Below, in pieces: positions 8,230 through 17,029 of a DNA stretch of 64,000 nt. Under the pieces are notes generated by a model that worked only from the letters and a program-made list of their open reading frames with translations, ran no database searches and had not been told where the DNA came from. The DNA is from an uncultured Eubacteriales bacterium (GTDB lineage: Bacteria > Bacillota > Clostridia > Oscillospirales > Acutalibacteraceae). The translations under genes were made by a program, and so were the position numbers. The stretch is from contig CAKSFA010000004.1 of NCBI GenBank assembly GCA_934454125.1, positions 1-64,000 of the forward strand, written 5' to 3'. Every line of letters starts with the position of its first letter. Positions within the stretch are counted from its first letter, which is position 1.

Positions 8230-9564
8230 TTAGTCTAAAAAGCCCTTGTAGTTACGCATTTGCATTTGCGATTCCATCTGTTTGATTGTCTCCAACGCAA
8301 CACCCACCAAAATGATGATTGATGTACCGCCCATAGTTAGATTGGTCATACCAGAAGCGGATGTAAAAATCATTGGAATCAGCGTAACCACTGCTAAGAA
8401 CAATGCCCCAATTAGGGTAATTTTTGAAAGAATTTTTGCAATATAGTCAGAAGTGGCTTTGCCTGGACGCACGCCTGGAATCGAACCATTATTCTGACGC
8501 AAATTATTTGCCATCTCGATTGGGTTATACTGGATCGTTACATAGAAGAATGCAAACAAGATAATCAAAATAGCAAAAATAATACAATAAATCCAACCAC
8601 CTGTGGTAAAGGCATCAAAAAAACCTTTCCAAAAGCCCTCTTTTACCGAATCACCCAGAAAAATCTGAATCGTACTGGGAATCGAGAGGATGGAGCTGGC
8701 AAAAATAACCGGCATAACACCAGAAACGCCAACCTTAATCGGAATGTGCGTGCTTTGTCCCTGATACATCTTTCTACCCACAACACGCTTTGCATATTGA
8801 ATCGGAATTCTACGTTCAGCGTCATTCATAAACGAAATGACCCACAACAAACCTAGGAAGATAAGCAAAGATACCGGTGCGAGAATGAAATATTTCCAGT
8901 CTACACCAGGATACTTCACCGCCTGTGTAAAGTAGTTTACAAGATGTGTAACCAGTGTTGGCATATTTGCGACGATACCAGCAAACAGCAGAATCGAAAT
9001 GCCATTTCCCACACCGCGCTTGTTGATGCGCTCACCCAGCCACATCAGCAATGCTGTACCGGCTGTAAACGAAAGTATAATCACAATTGCAGAGAACACC
9101 TGAGCACCGCCACTGGTATACTTTACAATATTGGTACTTTCATAGTTGCTGGCTCTGAGGTAGAAATAATAACCAGTACCTTGAAGTAAGCCAAGCGCAA
9201 CGGTTAAATAACGGGTGATTGCAGTTACCTTTTTGCGTCCCAGTTCTCCTTCACGCGATAAGCGCTCTAGTGGCGGGATTGCAACCGTCAGCAGCTGCAT
9301 AATAATGGATGCATTGATATATGGAGTAATCGACATTGCAAACAGTGTAGCGCTTGCAAATGCACCACCAGAAAGCATATCGAGATATCCCAACGCAGAG
9401 CCACTACCCGCTACGGTATTCATCAAGCCTTTCAAGGCTTCTGCATTCAAAAACGGCACAGGAATCATCGAACCAATTCGAAAAATGACAATAATGAATA
9501 GTGTAAAGAACAGCTTTTTTCTTAAATCTGGCAAGCCCCAGGCGTTCCGCATTGTTTTAAACAA
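8230..9564 (-). CDS. secY: Protein translocase subunit SecY
   Basis: Channel-forming subunit of the Sec translocon in the cytoplasmic membrane. The 444-residue protein has about ten hydrophobic segments. Typical SecY motifs include SMIPVPFLN near the N-terminus, GISILLFAGIVANMP, the cytoplasmic loop RRIPIQYAKRVVGRKMYQGQ and the C-terminal GVALETIKQMESQMQMRNY. It lies one base after rplO and before adk. Confidence 0.97.
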   Translation of the reverse strand: MFKTMRNAWGLPDLRKKLFFTLFIIVIFRIGSMIPVPFLNAEALKGLMNTVAGSGSALGYLDMLSGGAFASATLFAMSITPYINASIIMQLLTVAIPPLERLSREGELGRKKVTAITRYLTVALGLLQGTGYYFYLRASNYESTNIVKYTSGGAQVFSAIVIILSFTAGTALLMWLGERINKRGVGNGISILLFAGIVANMPTLVTHLVNYFTQAVKYPGVDWKYFILAPVSLLIFLGLLWVISFMNDAERRIPIQYAKRVVGRKMYQGQSTHIPIKVGVSGVMPVIFASSILSIPSTIQIFLGDSVKEGFWKGFFDAFTTGGWIYCIIFAILIILFAFFYVTIQYNPIEMANNLRQNNGSIPGVRPGKATSDYIAKILSKITLIGALFLAVVTLIPMIFTSASGMTNLTMGGTSIIILVGVALETIKQMESQMQMRNYKGFLD

Positions 9565-9565
9565 T

Positions 9566-10006
9566 TCAGATCACCTCTGCCTTCCCGCCGGCTGCTTCGA
9601 TTTTATTTTTTGCGCTCTGCGAGTAAGCGCCAACTTTTACGGTCAGGCTTTTGGTCAGCTTGCCATTGCCCAAAAGTTTGATGCCGTCGAAACGCTTTTT
9701 CACAAGACCTGCGTTAATCAAAGCTTGTGCGTCTACAACTGTGCCGTTCTCAAATGCTTCTAAGGAGCCTATATTCACGGCAATGATCTCTTTTGCAAAG
9801 ATGTTGTTAAATCCTCTTTTAGGCACACGTCTTTGCAAAGGCATCTGGCCGCCCTCAAAGCCTGGGCGAATGCTTGCACCAGAACGTGCCTTTTGACCTT
9901 TATGGCCTTTGCCAGCAGTTTTACCTTGGCCAGAGCCATGGCCTCTGCCAACTCTTTTTGAAACTTTGGTAGAGCCGGGCACAGCGGACAAATCGTGCAA
10001 TTTCAT
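9566..10006 (-). CDS. rplO: 50S ribosomal protein L15
   Basis: Large-subunit protein important in late 50S assembly. The 146-residue product starts MKLHDLSAVPGSTKVSKRVG and has the glycine-rich RGHGSGQGKTAGKGHKGQKA region. The ATG at 10006 has AAGGAGGTG upstream; the Shine-Dalgarno sequence sits at the end of rpmD. An earlier in-frame start at 10030 is not supported. Confidence 0.96.
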   Translation of the reverse strand: MKLHDLSAVPGSTKVSKRVGRGHGSGQGKTAGKGHKGQKARSGASIRPGFEGGQMPLQRRVPKRGFNNIFAKEIIAVNIGSLEAFENGTVVDAQALINAGLVKKRFDGIKLLGNGKLTKSLTVKVGAYSQSAKNKIEAAGGKAEVI

Positions 10007-10022
10007 TGAAAGCACCTCCTTC

Positions 10023-10202
10023 TTATGCATGTGTTACATCGATGAGATGGACGATTTTAGCCACCTTTCCTTGTGTTTGCGGATTATCGGGCTGCGTGGT
10101 GCAATCTCCAATTCTCTTCAAACCCAAAGATTGGGCAGTTGCAATCTGGTCTTTTTTACTGCCGATAAGGCTTTTTACCAGCTTAATTTTTAATTGTGCC
10201 AT
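10023..10202 (-). CDS. rpmD: 50S ribosomal protein L30
   Basis: A 59-residue protein read from the minus strand, starting MAQLKIKLVKSLIGSKKDQI and continuing with SLGLKRIGD, the characteristic L30 signature. Length is normal for bacterial L30. It lies between rpsE and rplO. Confidence 0.95.
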   Translation of the reverse strand: MAQLKIKLVKSLIGSKKDQIATAQSLGLKRIGDCTTQPDNPQTQGKVAKIVHLIDVTHA

Positions 10203-10218
10203 AATTGCTAACCCCCTC

Positions 10219-10716
10219 TTATAAAATTTCTTTTACAGTTTTACCGCGAGTTGCGGCAACTTCTTCTGCTGTACGCAGTTGAGACAAACCTTGAATCGTC
10301 GCTCTTACCACATTGCAAGGGTTGTTCGAGCGCAATGCCTTTGTTCTGATGTCTTTAATACCTGCAGCCTCTACCACTGCACGCACTGGGCCACCAGCAA
10401 TAACGCCAGTACCAGGCGCAGCCGGTTTCATTAAAACACGACCCGCATCATAAGCGCCGATTACCTCATGGGGAATGGTTGTTCCACGCATGGAAACCTT
10501 CATCAGGTTTTTCTTGGCATCTTCAATACCCTTGCGGATAGAGTCCGGCACTTCTCCGGATTTACCAATGCCAAATCCCACAATGCCGTTTCCGTCTCCC
10601 ACAACGACCAAAGCAGCAAATTTAAAAATACGGCCGCCTTTTACGGTCTTTGAAACACGGTTGATAGCAACTACGTGCTCTTTTAAATCTAATGTTGATG
10701 CATCAATTCTAGCCAA
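10219..10716 (-). CDS. rpsE: 30S ribosomal protein S5
   Basis: Small-subunit protein involved in translational accuracy and mRNA unwinding. The 165-residue product has the double-stranded-RNA-binding-like N domain (KEHVVAINRVSKTVKGGRIF, GNGIVGFGIGKSGEVP) and the C domain GRVLMKPAAPGTGVIAGGPV. Standard spc-operon position. Confidence 0.97.
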   Translation of the reverse strand: MARIDASTLDLKEHVVAINRVSKTVKGGRIFKFAALVVVGDGNGIVGFGIGKSGEVPDSIRKGIEDAKKNLMKVSMRGTTIPHEVIGAYDAGRVLMKPAAPGTGVIAGGPVRAVVEAAGIKDIRTKALRSNNPCNVVRATIQGLSQLRTAEEVAATRGKTVKEIL

Positions 10717-10733
10717 ACGTAATTCCCTCCTTC

Positions 10734-11093
10734 TTAGAAGTTGAGGCCGCCCTCACGGGCGCCTTCGGCCAGCTCTTTCACACGGCCGTGAAAAATGTAA
10801 CCACCGCGGTCAAAAACCACATCGGTAATGCCTTTATCTTTTGCACGCTTTGCAATCATCTTGCCAACCTCACGTGCTGCCTCTTTGTTTCCGCCGTTAC
10901 CGGTAAACTCTTTGTCCAGAGTAGAAGCTGATACCAAGGTAATTCCTTTGACATCGTCAATAATCTGAGCATAGATGTTTTTGGTGGAGCGGAATACATT
11001 CAGGCGCGGGCACTGTGTTGTGCCCGAAATTTTGCCGCGCACTCTTCTGTGACGTCTCAAACGAGCTGTATTTTTATCAGCTTTTTTCACCAT
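10734..11093 (-). CDS. rplR: 50S ribosomal protein L18
   Basis: 5S rRNA-binding protein of the central protuberance. The 119-residue product has a basic N-terminus (RLRRHRRVRGKISGT), RLNVFRSTKNIYAQIIDD and the C-terminus VVFDRGGYIFHGRVKELAEG. Normal length. Confidence 0.97.
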   Translation of the reverse strand: MVKKADKNTARLRRHRRVRGKISGTTQCPRLNVFRSTKNIYAQIIDDVKGITLVSASTLDKEFTGNGGNKEAAREVGKMIAKRAKDKGITDVVFDRGGYIFHGRVKELAEGAREGGLNF

Positions 11094-11106
11094 AATGTTT
11101 CACTCC

Positions 11107-11655
11107 TTACTTCTTAGAACCCTTACCGGCCTTGCCTTCCTTGCGGCGGATTACTTCGTCAACGTACTTAATACCCTTGCCCTTGTATGGCTCTGGCAAA
11201 CGTTTCTCTCTGATTTCTGCTGCAAACTGGCCAACCTTTTGTTTATCCGGTCCGGAAACAATAATTTTGTTTGGAGAAGGGCACTCAATCGTAATCCCCT
11301 CAATTTCAGACATAACCACCTGATGTGAAAAGCCAAGGTTCATTACCAAGTCTTTACCCTGTTTTGCCACACGGTAGCCAACGCCGTTTACGTCAAGCTC
11401 TTTCTTGTAGCCCTCCGTAACACCAATAATCATATTATTAATCAGCGTACGGCTTAAACCATGCAAAGAACGGTTCTCTTTTTCATCATTGGGGCGGGTA
11501 ACGTGAATCACGTTCTCCTCTTTTGTTACCGCAATGTTTGGATGAATCTCTTGGGATAACGTTGCCTTTGCACCTTTTACAGTAACGACGCTGCCATTGA
11601 TGGTAACATCAACGCCGGCGGGAATATTTATCGGTTTTCTTCCAATTCTAGACAT
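11107..11655 (-). CDS. rplF: 50S ribosomal protein L6
   Basis: Large-subunit protein near the sarcin-ricin loop and factor-binding site. The 182-residue product starts MSRIGRKPINIPAGVDVTI and has the C-terminal signature PEPYKGKGIKYVDEVIRRKEGK. Normal length. Confidence 0.97.
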   Translation of the reverse strand: MSRIGRKPINIPAGVDVTINGSVVTVKGAKATLSQEIHPNIAVTKEENVIHVTRPNDEKENRSLHGLSRTLINNMIIGVTEGYKKELDVNGVGYRVAKQGKDLVMNLGFSHQVVMSEIEGITIECPSPNKIIVSGPDKQKVGQFAAEIREKRLPEPYKGKGIKYVDEVIRRKEGKAGKGSKK

Positions 11656-11671
11656 ACCTGCACCCCCTGTC

Positions 11672-12070
11672 TTACCAAATAAATGCGAGCACTTCGCCGC
11701 CTACATTCTCTTTGCGCGCCTGACGATCTGTCATAACACCTTTTGAGGTAGAAATAATGGCAACACCCAAGCCTTTAATAACCTTGGGCAGCTCTTCTGC
11801 ATTAGAATAAATTCTTAGGCCCGGCTTGGAAACTCTTTTCAGACCTTTGATTACCGAGGTTTTGCCCTCGCCATATTTTAAATTGATTTTAATCATGCCT
11901 TGTTTGCCATCTTCAACCACTGTGAAGTTTTTCACGTATCCTTCATCTGCCAAAATCTGCACGATCGACTTTTTCATGTTCGATGCGGGCACTTCCACAC
12001 TGTCGTGCTTGGCAGCGCTTGCGTTACGGATACGCGTAAGCAAATCTGCAATGGGATCTGTAATTTGCAT
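11672..12070 (-). CDS. rpsH: 30S ribosomal protein S8
   Basis: Central-domain 16S rRNA-binding protein and translational repressor of the spc operon in E. coli. The 132-residue product starts MQITDPIADLLTRIRNA and ends with the signature STSKGVMTDRQARKENVGGE. Typical length and context. Confidence 0.97.
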   Translation of the reverse strand: MQITDPIADLLTRIRNASAAKHDSVEVPASNMKKSIVQILADEGYVKNFTVVEDGKQGMIKINLKYGEGKTSVIKGLKRVSKPGLRIYSNAEELPKVIKGLGVAIISTSKGVMTDRQARKENVGGEVLAFIW

Positions 12071-12093
12071 ACCGTTTACCTCCTTTGCTAAGC

Positions 12094-12279
12094 TTACCAG
12101 CTTGCCTTTTTCACGCCCGGAATTTGGCCCTTGTGAGCTAATTCACGAAAGCATATACGGCAAATACCGAACTTACGAAGATAAGCGTGCGGCCTGCCAC
12201 AGATTTTGCATCTGTTATACTCGCGCGTAGCGTATTTAGAACCCCTTTGTTGTTTCACTTTCATAGAAGTTTTGGCCAC
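12094..12279 (-). CDS. rpsN: 30S ribosomal protein S14, zinc-binding type Z
   Basis: A 61-residue head protein. C24 and C27 with C40 and C43 form the zinc ribbon (CKICGRPHAYLRKFGICRIC), which marks the short zinc-dependent Gram-positive form. It lies between rplE and rpsH. Confidence 0.97.
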   Translation of the reverse strand: MAKTSMKVKQQRGSKYATREYNRCKICGRPHAYLRKFGICRICFRELAHKGQIPGVKKASW

Positions 12280-12291
12280 AATATTCCCTCC

Positions 12292-12831
12292 TTATTTCGC
12301 AAACGGAGCGCCCATGAGCGTCAACAGCTCTTTAGACTCTTCGTCGGTGTTTGCAGTGGTTACGAAACAGATGTCCATTCCGCGCACCTTGTCAATTTTA
12401 TCGTAGTCAATTTCAGGAAAAATCAACTGTTCTTTGATGCCCATATTGTAATTACCGCGGCCATCAAAAGAATTTGGATTAATACCTCTGAAATCACGCA
12501 CTCTAGGCAAAGCTACGTTGAATAGCTTATCAACAAATTCATACATATTTTCGCCTCTGAGCGTTACCTTCACACCGATATTCATGCCTTCGCGCAATTT
12601 AAAGTTCGCAACAGACTTCTTCGCTTTGCAGGTAATCGGTTTTTGGCCGGTGATTGCAGCAATATCTGCCATAATAGCATCAATTACCTTTGAGTTATCT
12701 CTTGCCTCGCCTGCGCCAACGTTAATAATTACCTTCTCCAGCTTTGGAATCTGCATGACGCTTTTGTAAGAGAACTTGTTCATCAGTGCTGGAGCAATGT
12801 CTTTTTTGTAGTAATCCTTCAGTCTAGCCAT
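12292..12831 (-). CDS. rplE: 50S ribosomal protein L5
   Basis: 5S rRNA-binding protein that contacts the P-site tRNA. The 179-residue product starts MARLKDYYKKDIAPALMNKF and has VIINVGAGEARDNSK and the C-terminal VRGMDICFVTTANTDEE. GGAGGAG lies upstream of the ATG at 12831; the open frame continues upstream into rplX, but that extension is not L5-like. Confidence 0.97.
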   Translation of the reverse strand: MARLKDYYKKDIAPALMNKFSYKSVMQIPKLEKVIINVGAGEARDNSKVIDAIMADIAAITGQKPITCKAKKSVANFKLREGMNIGVKVTLRGENMYEFVDKLFNVALPRVRDFRGINPNSFDGRGNYNMGIKEQLIFPEIDYDKIDKVRGMDICFVTTANTDEESKELLTLMGAPFAK

Positions 12832-12847
12832 AGATACTCCTCCTCCC

Positions 12848-13165
12848 TTACAGCGTTGCGCCACATTTTTTGCAAATGCGCGCTTTTTTGCCGTCTTGCT
12901 CAATTTTATGCGCAACACGGGTAGGTTTGGAGCAGGCCGGGCAAACAATCTGCACCTTGCAGGCATACATGGCGCCTTCTGCTTTCACAATACCACCTTG
13001 CTCACCCGCTCTACGGGGCTTTACGTGCTTTGTAACCAGATTACGGCCTTCTACAATTACTTTGCCTTCTTTGGGGCTAACGGCCAAAATTTTGCCTTCT
13101 TTGCCACGGTCTCTGCCGTTTAAAATGACGACGGTGTCACCGGTTTTTACATGAATTTTGTTCAT
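12848..13165 (-). CDS. rplX: 50S ribosomal protein L24
   Basis: Assembly-initiating large-subunit protein with an N-terminal KOW motif (VKTGDTVVILNGRDRGKEGK). The C-terminal two-CxxC ribbon (CPACSKPTR and CKKCGATL) is typical of Firmicutes. The 105-residue product starts at the ATG at 13165, preceded by GGAGGTG. Confidence 0.96.
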   Translation of the reverse strand: MNKIHVKTGDTVVILNGRDRGKEGKILAVSPKEGKVIVEGRNLVTKHVKPRRAGEQGGIVKAEGAMYACKVQIVCPACSKPTRVAHKIEQDGKKARICKKCGATL

Positions 13166-13181
13166 TAGTGAGCACCTCCCA

Positions 13182-13550
13182 TTATAGTACTTCCGGGGCA
13201 AGACTTAAAATTTTCATATAGTCTTTGTCACGCAATTCTCTGGCAACAGGACCAAAAATACGTGTTCCCCTTGGATTTTTATCATCACGAATAATGACGG
13301 CAGCATTTTCATCAAAACGAATATATGTGCCATCTTCACGGCGAACACCAAAAGCAGTTCTCACAATAACTGCTTTTACAACCTCGCCTTTTTTAACAAC
13401 GCCGCCGGGTGCTGCTTTTTTAACTGAAGCTACCACAACGTCGCCGATATTGGCATACCTTCTGCCGGTGCCACCCAAAACACGGATGCACATGATCTCT
13501 TTCGCTCCGGTGTTGTCGGCAACCTTAAGGTAAGTTTGCTGTTGTATCAC
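13182..13550 (-). CDS. rplN: 50S ribosomal protein L14
   Basis: Subunit-interface protein. The 122-residue product starts MIQQQTYLKVADNTGAKEIM and has the signature VGDVVVASVKKAAPGG-like segment and the C-terminus KILSLAPEVL. The start is a GTG at 13550 with AGGAGG eight bases upstream. Confidence 0.97.
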   Translation of the reverse strand: MIQQQTYLKVADNTGAKEIMCIRVLGGTGRRYANIGDVVVASVKKAAPGGVVKKGEVVKAVIVRTAFGVRREDGTYIRFDENAAVIIRDDKNPRGTRIFGPVARELRDKDYMKILSLAPEVL

Positions 13551-13580
13551 AGTGCGTTCCTCCTTCTTTTAAAGCCAAAA

Positions 13581-13838
13581 TTATTTGGCTTTTTCAATAA
13601 TTTCCACGAGTCTCCATCTCTTATCTTTGGAAAGAGGACGAGTCTCCATAACACGTACAACGTCGCCGATATTGCACTCGTTCTTTTCATCATGTGCTTT
13701 TACGTTGATGGTACGCTTAATGATTTTATTATACAGCGGGTGTTTTACGCTGTCTTCAATGGCCACCACAATGGTTTTTTCCATTTTATTGCTTTTCACC
13801 TTGCCGGACAAGGTTTTTCTCATGTTTCTTTCGCTCAC
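13581..13838 (-). CDS. rpsQ: 30S ribosomal protein S17
   Basis: OB-fold 16S rRNA-binding protein. The 85-residue product has RKTLSGKVKSNKMEKTIVVA and the segment CNIGDVVRVMETRPLSKDKR. The start appears to be GTG at 13838, eight bases from AAGGAGG; an internal ATG five codons later lies too far from it. Confidence 0.96.
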   Translation of the reverse strand: MSERNMRKTLSGKVKSNKMEKTIVVAIEDSVKHPLYNKIIKRTINVKAHDEKNECNIGDVVRVMETRPLSKDKRWRLVEIIEKAK

Positions 13839-13856
13839 AAGCCAAACCTCCTTCCG

Positions 13857-14063
13857 TTACGCATTGGCGCCGCTGTTCAGCTCATTCTCACGCAAAATCG
13901 TCTTCACGCGAGCAATGTCTTTTTTTACAGCAGAAACACGCATCGGGTTATCGAGCTGGTTGATGGCAAGCTGAAAACGCAAGTTGAAAAGTTCGGCTTT
14001 CAAGTCTTTCAGCTTCGTTTCTAATTCTGCGGTAGATAATTTCTTCATCTCCGAGGCCTTCAT
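13857..14063 (-). CDS. rpmC: 50S ribosomal protein L29
   Basis: Two-helix protein at the exit tunnel, where trigger factor and SRP dock. The 68-residue product has ELETKLKDLKAELFNLRFQL and AVKKDIARVKTILRE. It overlaps the rplP stop by one base, suggesting coupled translation. Confidence 0.96.
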   Translation of the reverse strand: MKASEMKKLSTAELETKLKDLKAELFNLRFQLAINQLDNPMRVSAVKKDIARVKTILRENELNSGANA

Positions 14064-14488
14064 TACTGCTCACCCCCCGTTTCTTCCCTCTTGACAAATT
14101 TACACTTAATCGGCAATTTGTTCGCAGCCAGGCGCAATGCCTCTCTTGCAGTTTCTTCAGGAACACCCGCAATCTCAAACATTACTCTGCCCGGCTTTAC
14201 AACAGCCACCCAGTATTCAGGGGAACCTTTACCGGAGCCCATGCGAGTTTCAGCTGGCTTTTCTGTAATCGGCTTATCCGGAAAGATCTTAATCCAAACT
14301 TTACCAAATCTTTTGCAGTAACGTGTCATTGCGATACGGGCAGCTTCAATCTGGTTTGATGTGATCCATGCCGGCTCTTGTGCCTGGATACCAAAATCAC
14401 CGTTGGTTACTTTGTTACCACGATAACTCTTACCTGTCAAACGGCCACGGTGCACTCTGCGGTATTTTACGCGTTTTGGCAACAGCAT
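14063..14488 (-). CDS. rplP: 50S ribosomal protein L16
   Basis: Large-subunit protein at the A-site tRNA elbow. The 141-residue product starts MLLPKRVKYRRVHRGRLTGK and has WIKIFPDKPITEKPAETRMG and GSPEYWVAVVKPGRVMFEI. It overlaps rpsC by one base. Confidence 0.97.
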   Translation of the reverse strand: MLLPKRVKYRRVHRGRLTGKSYRGNKVTNGDFGIQAQEPAWITSNQIEAARIAMTRYCKRFGKVWIKIFPDKPITEKPAETRMGSGKGSPEYWVAVVKPGRVMFEIAGVPEETAREALRLAANKLPIKCKFVKREETGGEQ

Positions 14489-15150
14489 TATTTACTGCCT
14501 CCTTCCTTGCGGGCTTTGGTGTCCTGCAATACCTCTCCTCTATAAATCCACACTTTCACGCCAATGATTCCGTAAGTGGTCATTGCCTCTGCAAAGCCAT
14601 AATCAATATCAGCTCTCAAAGTTTGCAATGGAATGGTACCGTCATGATAGCGCTCGGAGCGTGCAATTTCTGCGCCGCCCAAACGACCGGAAACCTGTGT
14701 TTTGATACCCTTTACGCCCATTTTCATCGCTCTGCCAATGCACTGTTTCATCGCACGGCGGAATGAAATTCTCTTTTCTAATTGTTGTGCAATATTTTCT
14801 GCAACCAGTTGCGCATTGGTGTCCGGTGTTTTTACCTCGACAATATTGATTACAACAGGCTTGCCTAACATTTTTTCACATTGCAAACGCAACTTTTCAA
14901 TCTCTGCGCCACCTTTACCAATTACCATGCCTGGCTTTGCGCAGTGAATATGAACGCGCACCTTAGAAGCATCACGCTCAATTTCAATTTTTGGTACGCC
15001 GGCCGCTGCAAGCTGCTTTTTCAACACCTTACGAAGATTATAATCTTCCACCAAGGTATCTCCAAAAACGCTATCCTTCGCAAACCAACGGGAATCCCAA
15101 TCTTTGATCACGCCCACACGAATACCATGTGGGTTCACTTTCTGGCCCAT
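14488..15150 (-). CDS. rpsC: 30S ribosomal protein S3
   Basis: Head protein at the mRNA entry tunnel. The 220-residue product starts MGQKVNPHGIRVGVIKDWDS. It has the KH-domain motif VIGKGGAEIEKLR and the C-terminal signature SGRLGGAEIARSE. Normal length. Confidence 0.97.
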   Translation of the reverse strand: MGQKVNPHGIRVGVIKDWDSRWFAKDSVFGDTLVEDYNLRKVLKKQLAAAGVPKIEIERDASKVRVHIHCAKPGMVIGKGGAEIEKLRLQCEKMLGKPVVINIVEVKTPDTNAQLVAENIAQQLEKRISFRRAMKQCIGRAMKMGVKGIKTQVSGRLGGAEIARSERYHDGTIPLQTLRADIDYGFAEAMTTYGIIGVKVWIYRGEVLQDTKARKEGGSK

Positions 15151-15169
15151 AGTCTACCTCCTCTACTGC

Positions 15170-15505
15170 TTATTCTTTTTCTTTCAGCACGAGGGTTACG
15201 TGCGAAGTTCTTTTTAAAATTCTGTATGCTCTGCCCTGCGCTCTGGGACGGATGCGCTTGAGAATCGGACCAGGGGATACAAAGCATTCCGCCACATAAA
15301 GACGAGATGTATCCATATCGTGGTTATTCTCAGCGTTTGCCATAGCAGACTTCAATAATTTTTGCAAGTCCTCGCAAGCGGCCTTAGGTGTATGCTTAAG
15401 GATAGCCATAGCCAAATCAACCGGCTTGTTTCGAATCAAATCAAGCACGATTTGCACTTTACGCGGGGAAATGCGGGCATATTTTAGATAAGCCCTTGCT
15501 TCCAT
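15170..15505 (-). CDS. rplV: 50S ribosomal protein L22
   Basis: Lines the peptide exit tunnel. The 111-residue product starts MEARAYLKYARISPRKVQIV and has RIRPRAQGRAYRILKRTSHV near the C-terminus. I chose the ATG at 15505: AAAGGAG is correctly spaced for it, while an in-frame GTG three codons upstream falls inside that site. Confidence 0.96.
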   Translation of the reverse strand: MEARAYLKYARISPRKVQIVLDLIRNKPVDLAMAILKHTPKAACEDLQKLLKSAMANAENNHDMDTSRLYVAECFVSPGPILKRIRPRAQGRAYRILKRTSHVTLVLKEKE

Positions 15506-15530
15506 GAAAAACACTCCTTTCGGCCTTTAA

Positions 15531-15806
15531 TTATTTACCGCCTGTTTTTGAGCCGGCATGACCTTTATACGTTCTGGTAGGTGCAAACTCACCCAGCTTG
15601 TGTCCTACCATATCCTCGGTAATATATACCGGAACGTGCTTGCGGCCGTCATGCACCGCAATGGTATGACCAACGAAATCCGGGAAAATAATGGAAGCTC
15701 TGCTCCACGTTTTCACGATATTCTTTTCGCCGGCTGCGTTCATTTGTTTAATCCTTTTTAACAGCACCGGCTGTACGTAAGGACCTTTTTTCACGCTTCT
15801 ACCCAT
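15531..15806 (-). CDS. rpsS: 30S ribosomal protein S19
   Basis: Head protein that contacts S13 and the A-site tRNA. The 91-residue product starts MGRSVKKGPYVQPVLLKRI and has IVKTWSRASIIFPDFVGHTI and HKLGEFAPTRTYKGHAG. The ATG at 15806 is favoured by family comparison and Shine-Dalgarno spacing over a TTG three codons upstream. Confidence 0.96.
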   Translation of the reverse strand: MGRSVKKGPYVQPVLLKRIKQMNAAGEKNIVKTWSRASIIFPDFVGHTIAVHDGRKHVPVYITEDMVGHKLGEFAPTRTYKGHAGSKTGGK

Positions 15807-15832
15807 AAATGACAAGCTCCTTTCTGTATGCC

Positions 15833-16666
15833 TTATTTGCCGTTTCTACGTTTCACGATAAATTTATCGGAACGATGTTTCTTTGCGCGTGTTTTATAGC
15901 CAAGCGCAGGTTTGCCCCAAGGTGTTACAGGACCCGGACGTCCAACCGGTGATTTACCTTCACCACCACCGTGTGGGTGATCACATGGGTTCATAACAGA
16001 ACCACGCACTGTCGGACGAATACCCATGTGACGTTTGCGACCTGCTTTACCAACCTTCACATTCTCATGGTCAGTATTGCTTACCTGTCCAACCGTCGCC
16101 ATGCAAAGTGCAGACACATTGCGCAATTCACCAGAAGGCAGTCTTAGCAACGCCATGCCGTTTTCTTTCGCCATCAACTGTGCCATGTTGCCAGCAGAAC
16201 GTGCCAACTGGCCACCCTTGCCCGGATACAACTCAACATTGTGAATAAATGTACCGGTTGGAATGCTTGTCAGCGGCAATGCATTGCCCGGTTTGATATC
16301 TGCGTCAGGTCCAGATACAACCGTATCACCCACCTTCAAACCGTTTGGAGCTAAAATGTATCTCTTTTCGCCATCCTGATATTGTACCAACGCAATAAAA
16401 GCAGAACGGTTCGGATCATACTCCAAAGTCTGTACCGTAGCCGGTATACCGTGTTTGTTGCGTTTGAAGTCAATCATACGGTATTTTCTTCTGTTTCCAC
16501 CACCTCTGTGACGCACTGTGATTCTACCGTAGCTGTTACGACCAGACTTTTTATTCAGTGGAGCCAGCAGGCTCTTTTCCGGCGCAACCTTTGAAAGACC
16601 GGAATAATCCGTGCAAGACATATTGCGTCTGGACGGAGTTGTTGGTTTATAGTTAATAATTGCCAT
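15833..16666 (-). CDS. rplB: 50S ribosomal protein L2
   Basis: Central large-subunit protein needed for peptidyl transfer and subunit joining. The 277-residue product starts MAIINYKPTTPSRRNMSCTD. It has RKYRMIDFKRNKHGIPATV and the signature MNPCDHPHGGGEGKSPVG, which includes the functionally important histidine. Normal length. Confidence 0.98.
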   Translation of the reverse strand: MAIINYKPTTPSRRNMSCTDYSGLSKVAPEKSLLAPLNKKSGRNSYGRITVRHRGGGNRRKYRMIDFKRNKHGIPATVQTLEYDPNRSAFIALVQYQDGEKRYILAPNGLKVGDTVVSGPDADIKPGNALPLTSIPTGTFIHNVELYPGKGGQLARSAGNMAQLMAKENGMALLRLPSGELRNVSALCMATVGQVSNTDHENVKVGKAGRKRHMGIRPTVRGSVMNPCDHPHGGGEGKSPVGRPGPVTPWGKPALGYKTRAKKHRSDKFIVKRRNGK

Positions 16667-16738
16667 TCGGTTTCACTCTCCTTCATAATGGCTTTGCGGG
16701 GTTTCCCCCATACCTTGCCTCTATAATAAAGAAGCGGA

Positions 16739-17029
16739 TTACATCATACTGTCAAAGAATTCGATCGTTTTACTGTCCTGTGTTAAAGAAACGATTGCTT
16801 TCTTCCAAGCTGGTGTATAACCTTCGTTTCTTCCCTGACGGCGAAAACGGCCTCTTACGTGCATGGTGTTCACTTTGGCAACCTTAACGTCAAAAAGCTC
16901 TTCCACTGCTCTTGCAATTTCAATTTTATTTGCGTCTTTGGCTACTGCAAAGGTGTATTTTTTCATGCCGATTCCCGCCATGCTGCGTTCTGTAATAACA
17001 GGGCGAATAATAATGTCCTGTGCTGCCAT
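16739..17029 (-). CDS. rplW: 50S ribosomal protein L23
   Basis: Exit-tunnel protein that serves as docking site for trigger factor and SRP. The 96-residue product starts AAQDIIIRPVITERSM and has the KVNTMHVRGRFRRQGR loop. It overlaps the rplD stop by one base. The 72 bp to rplB hold nothing remarkable. Confidence 0.96.
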   Translation of the reverse strand: MAAQDIIIRPVITERSMAGIGMKKYTFAVAKDANKIEIARAVEELFDVKVAKVNTMHVRGRFRRQGRNEGYTPAWKKAIVSLTQDSKTIEFFDSMM

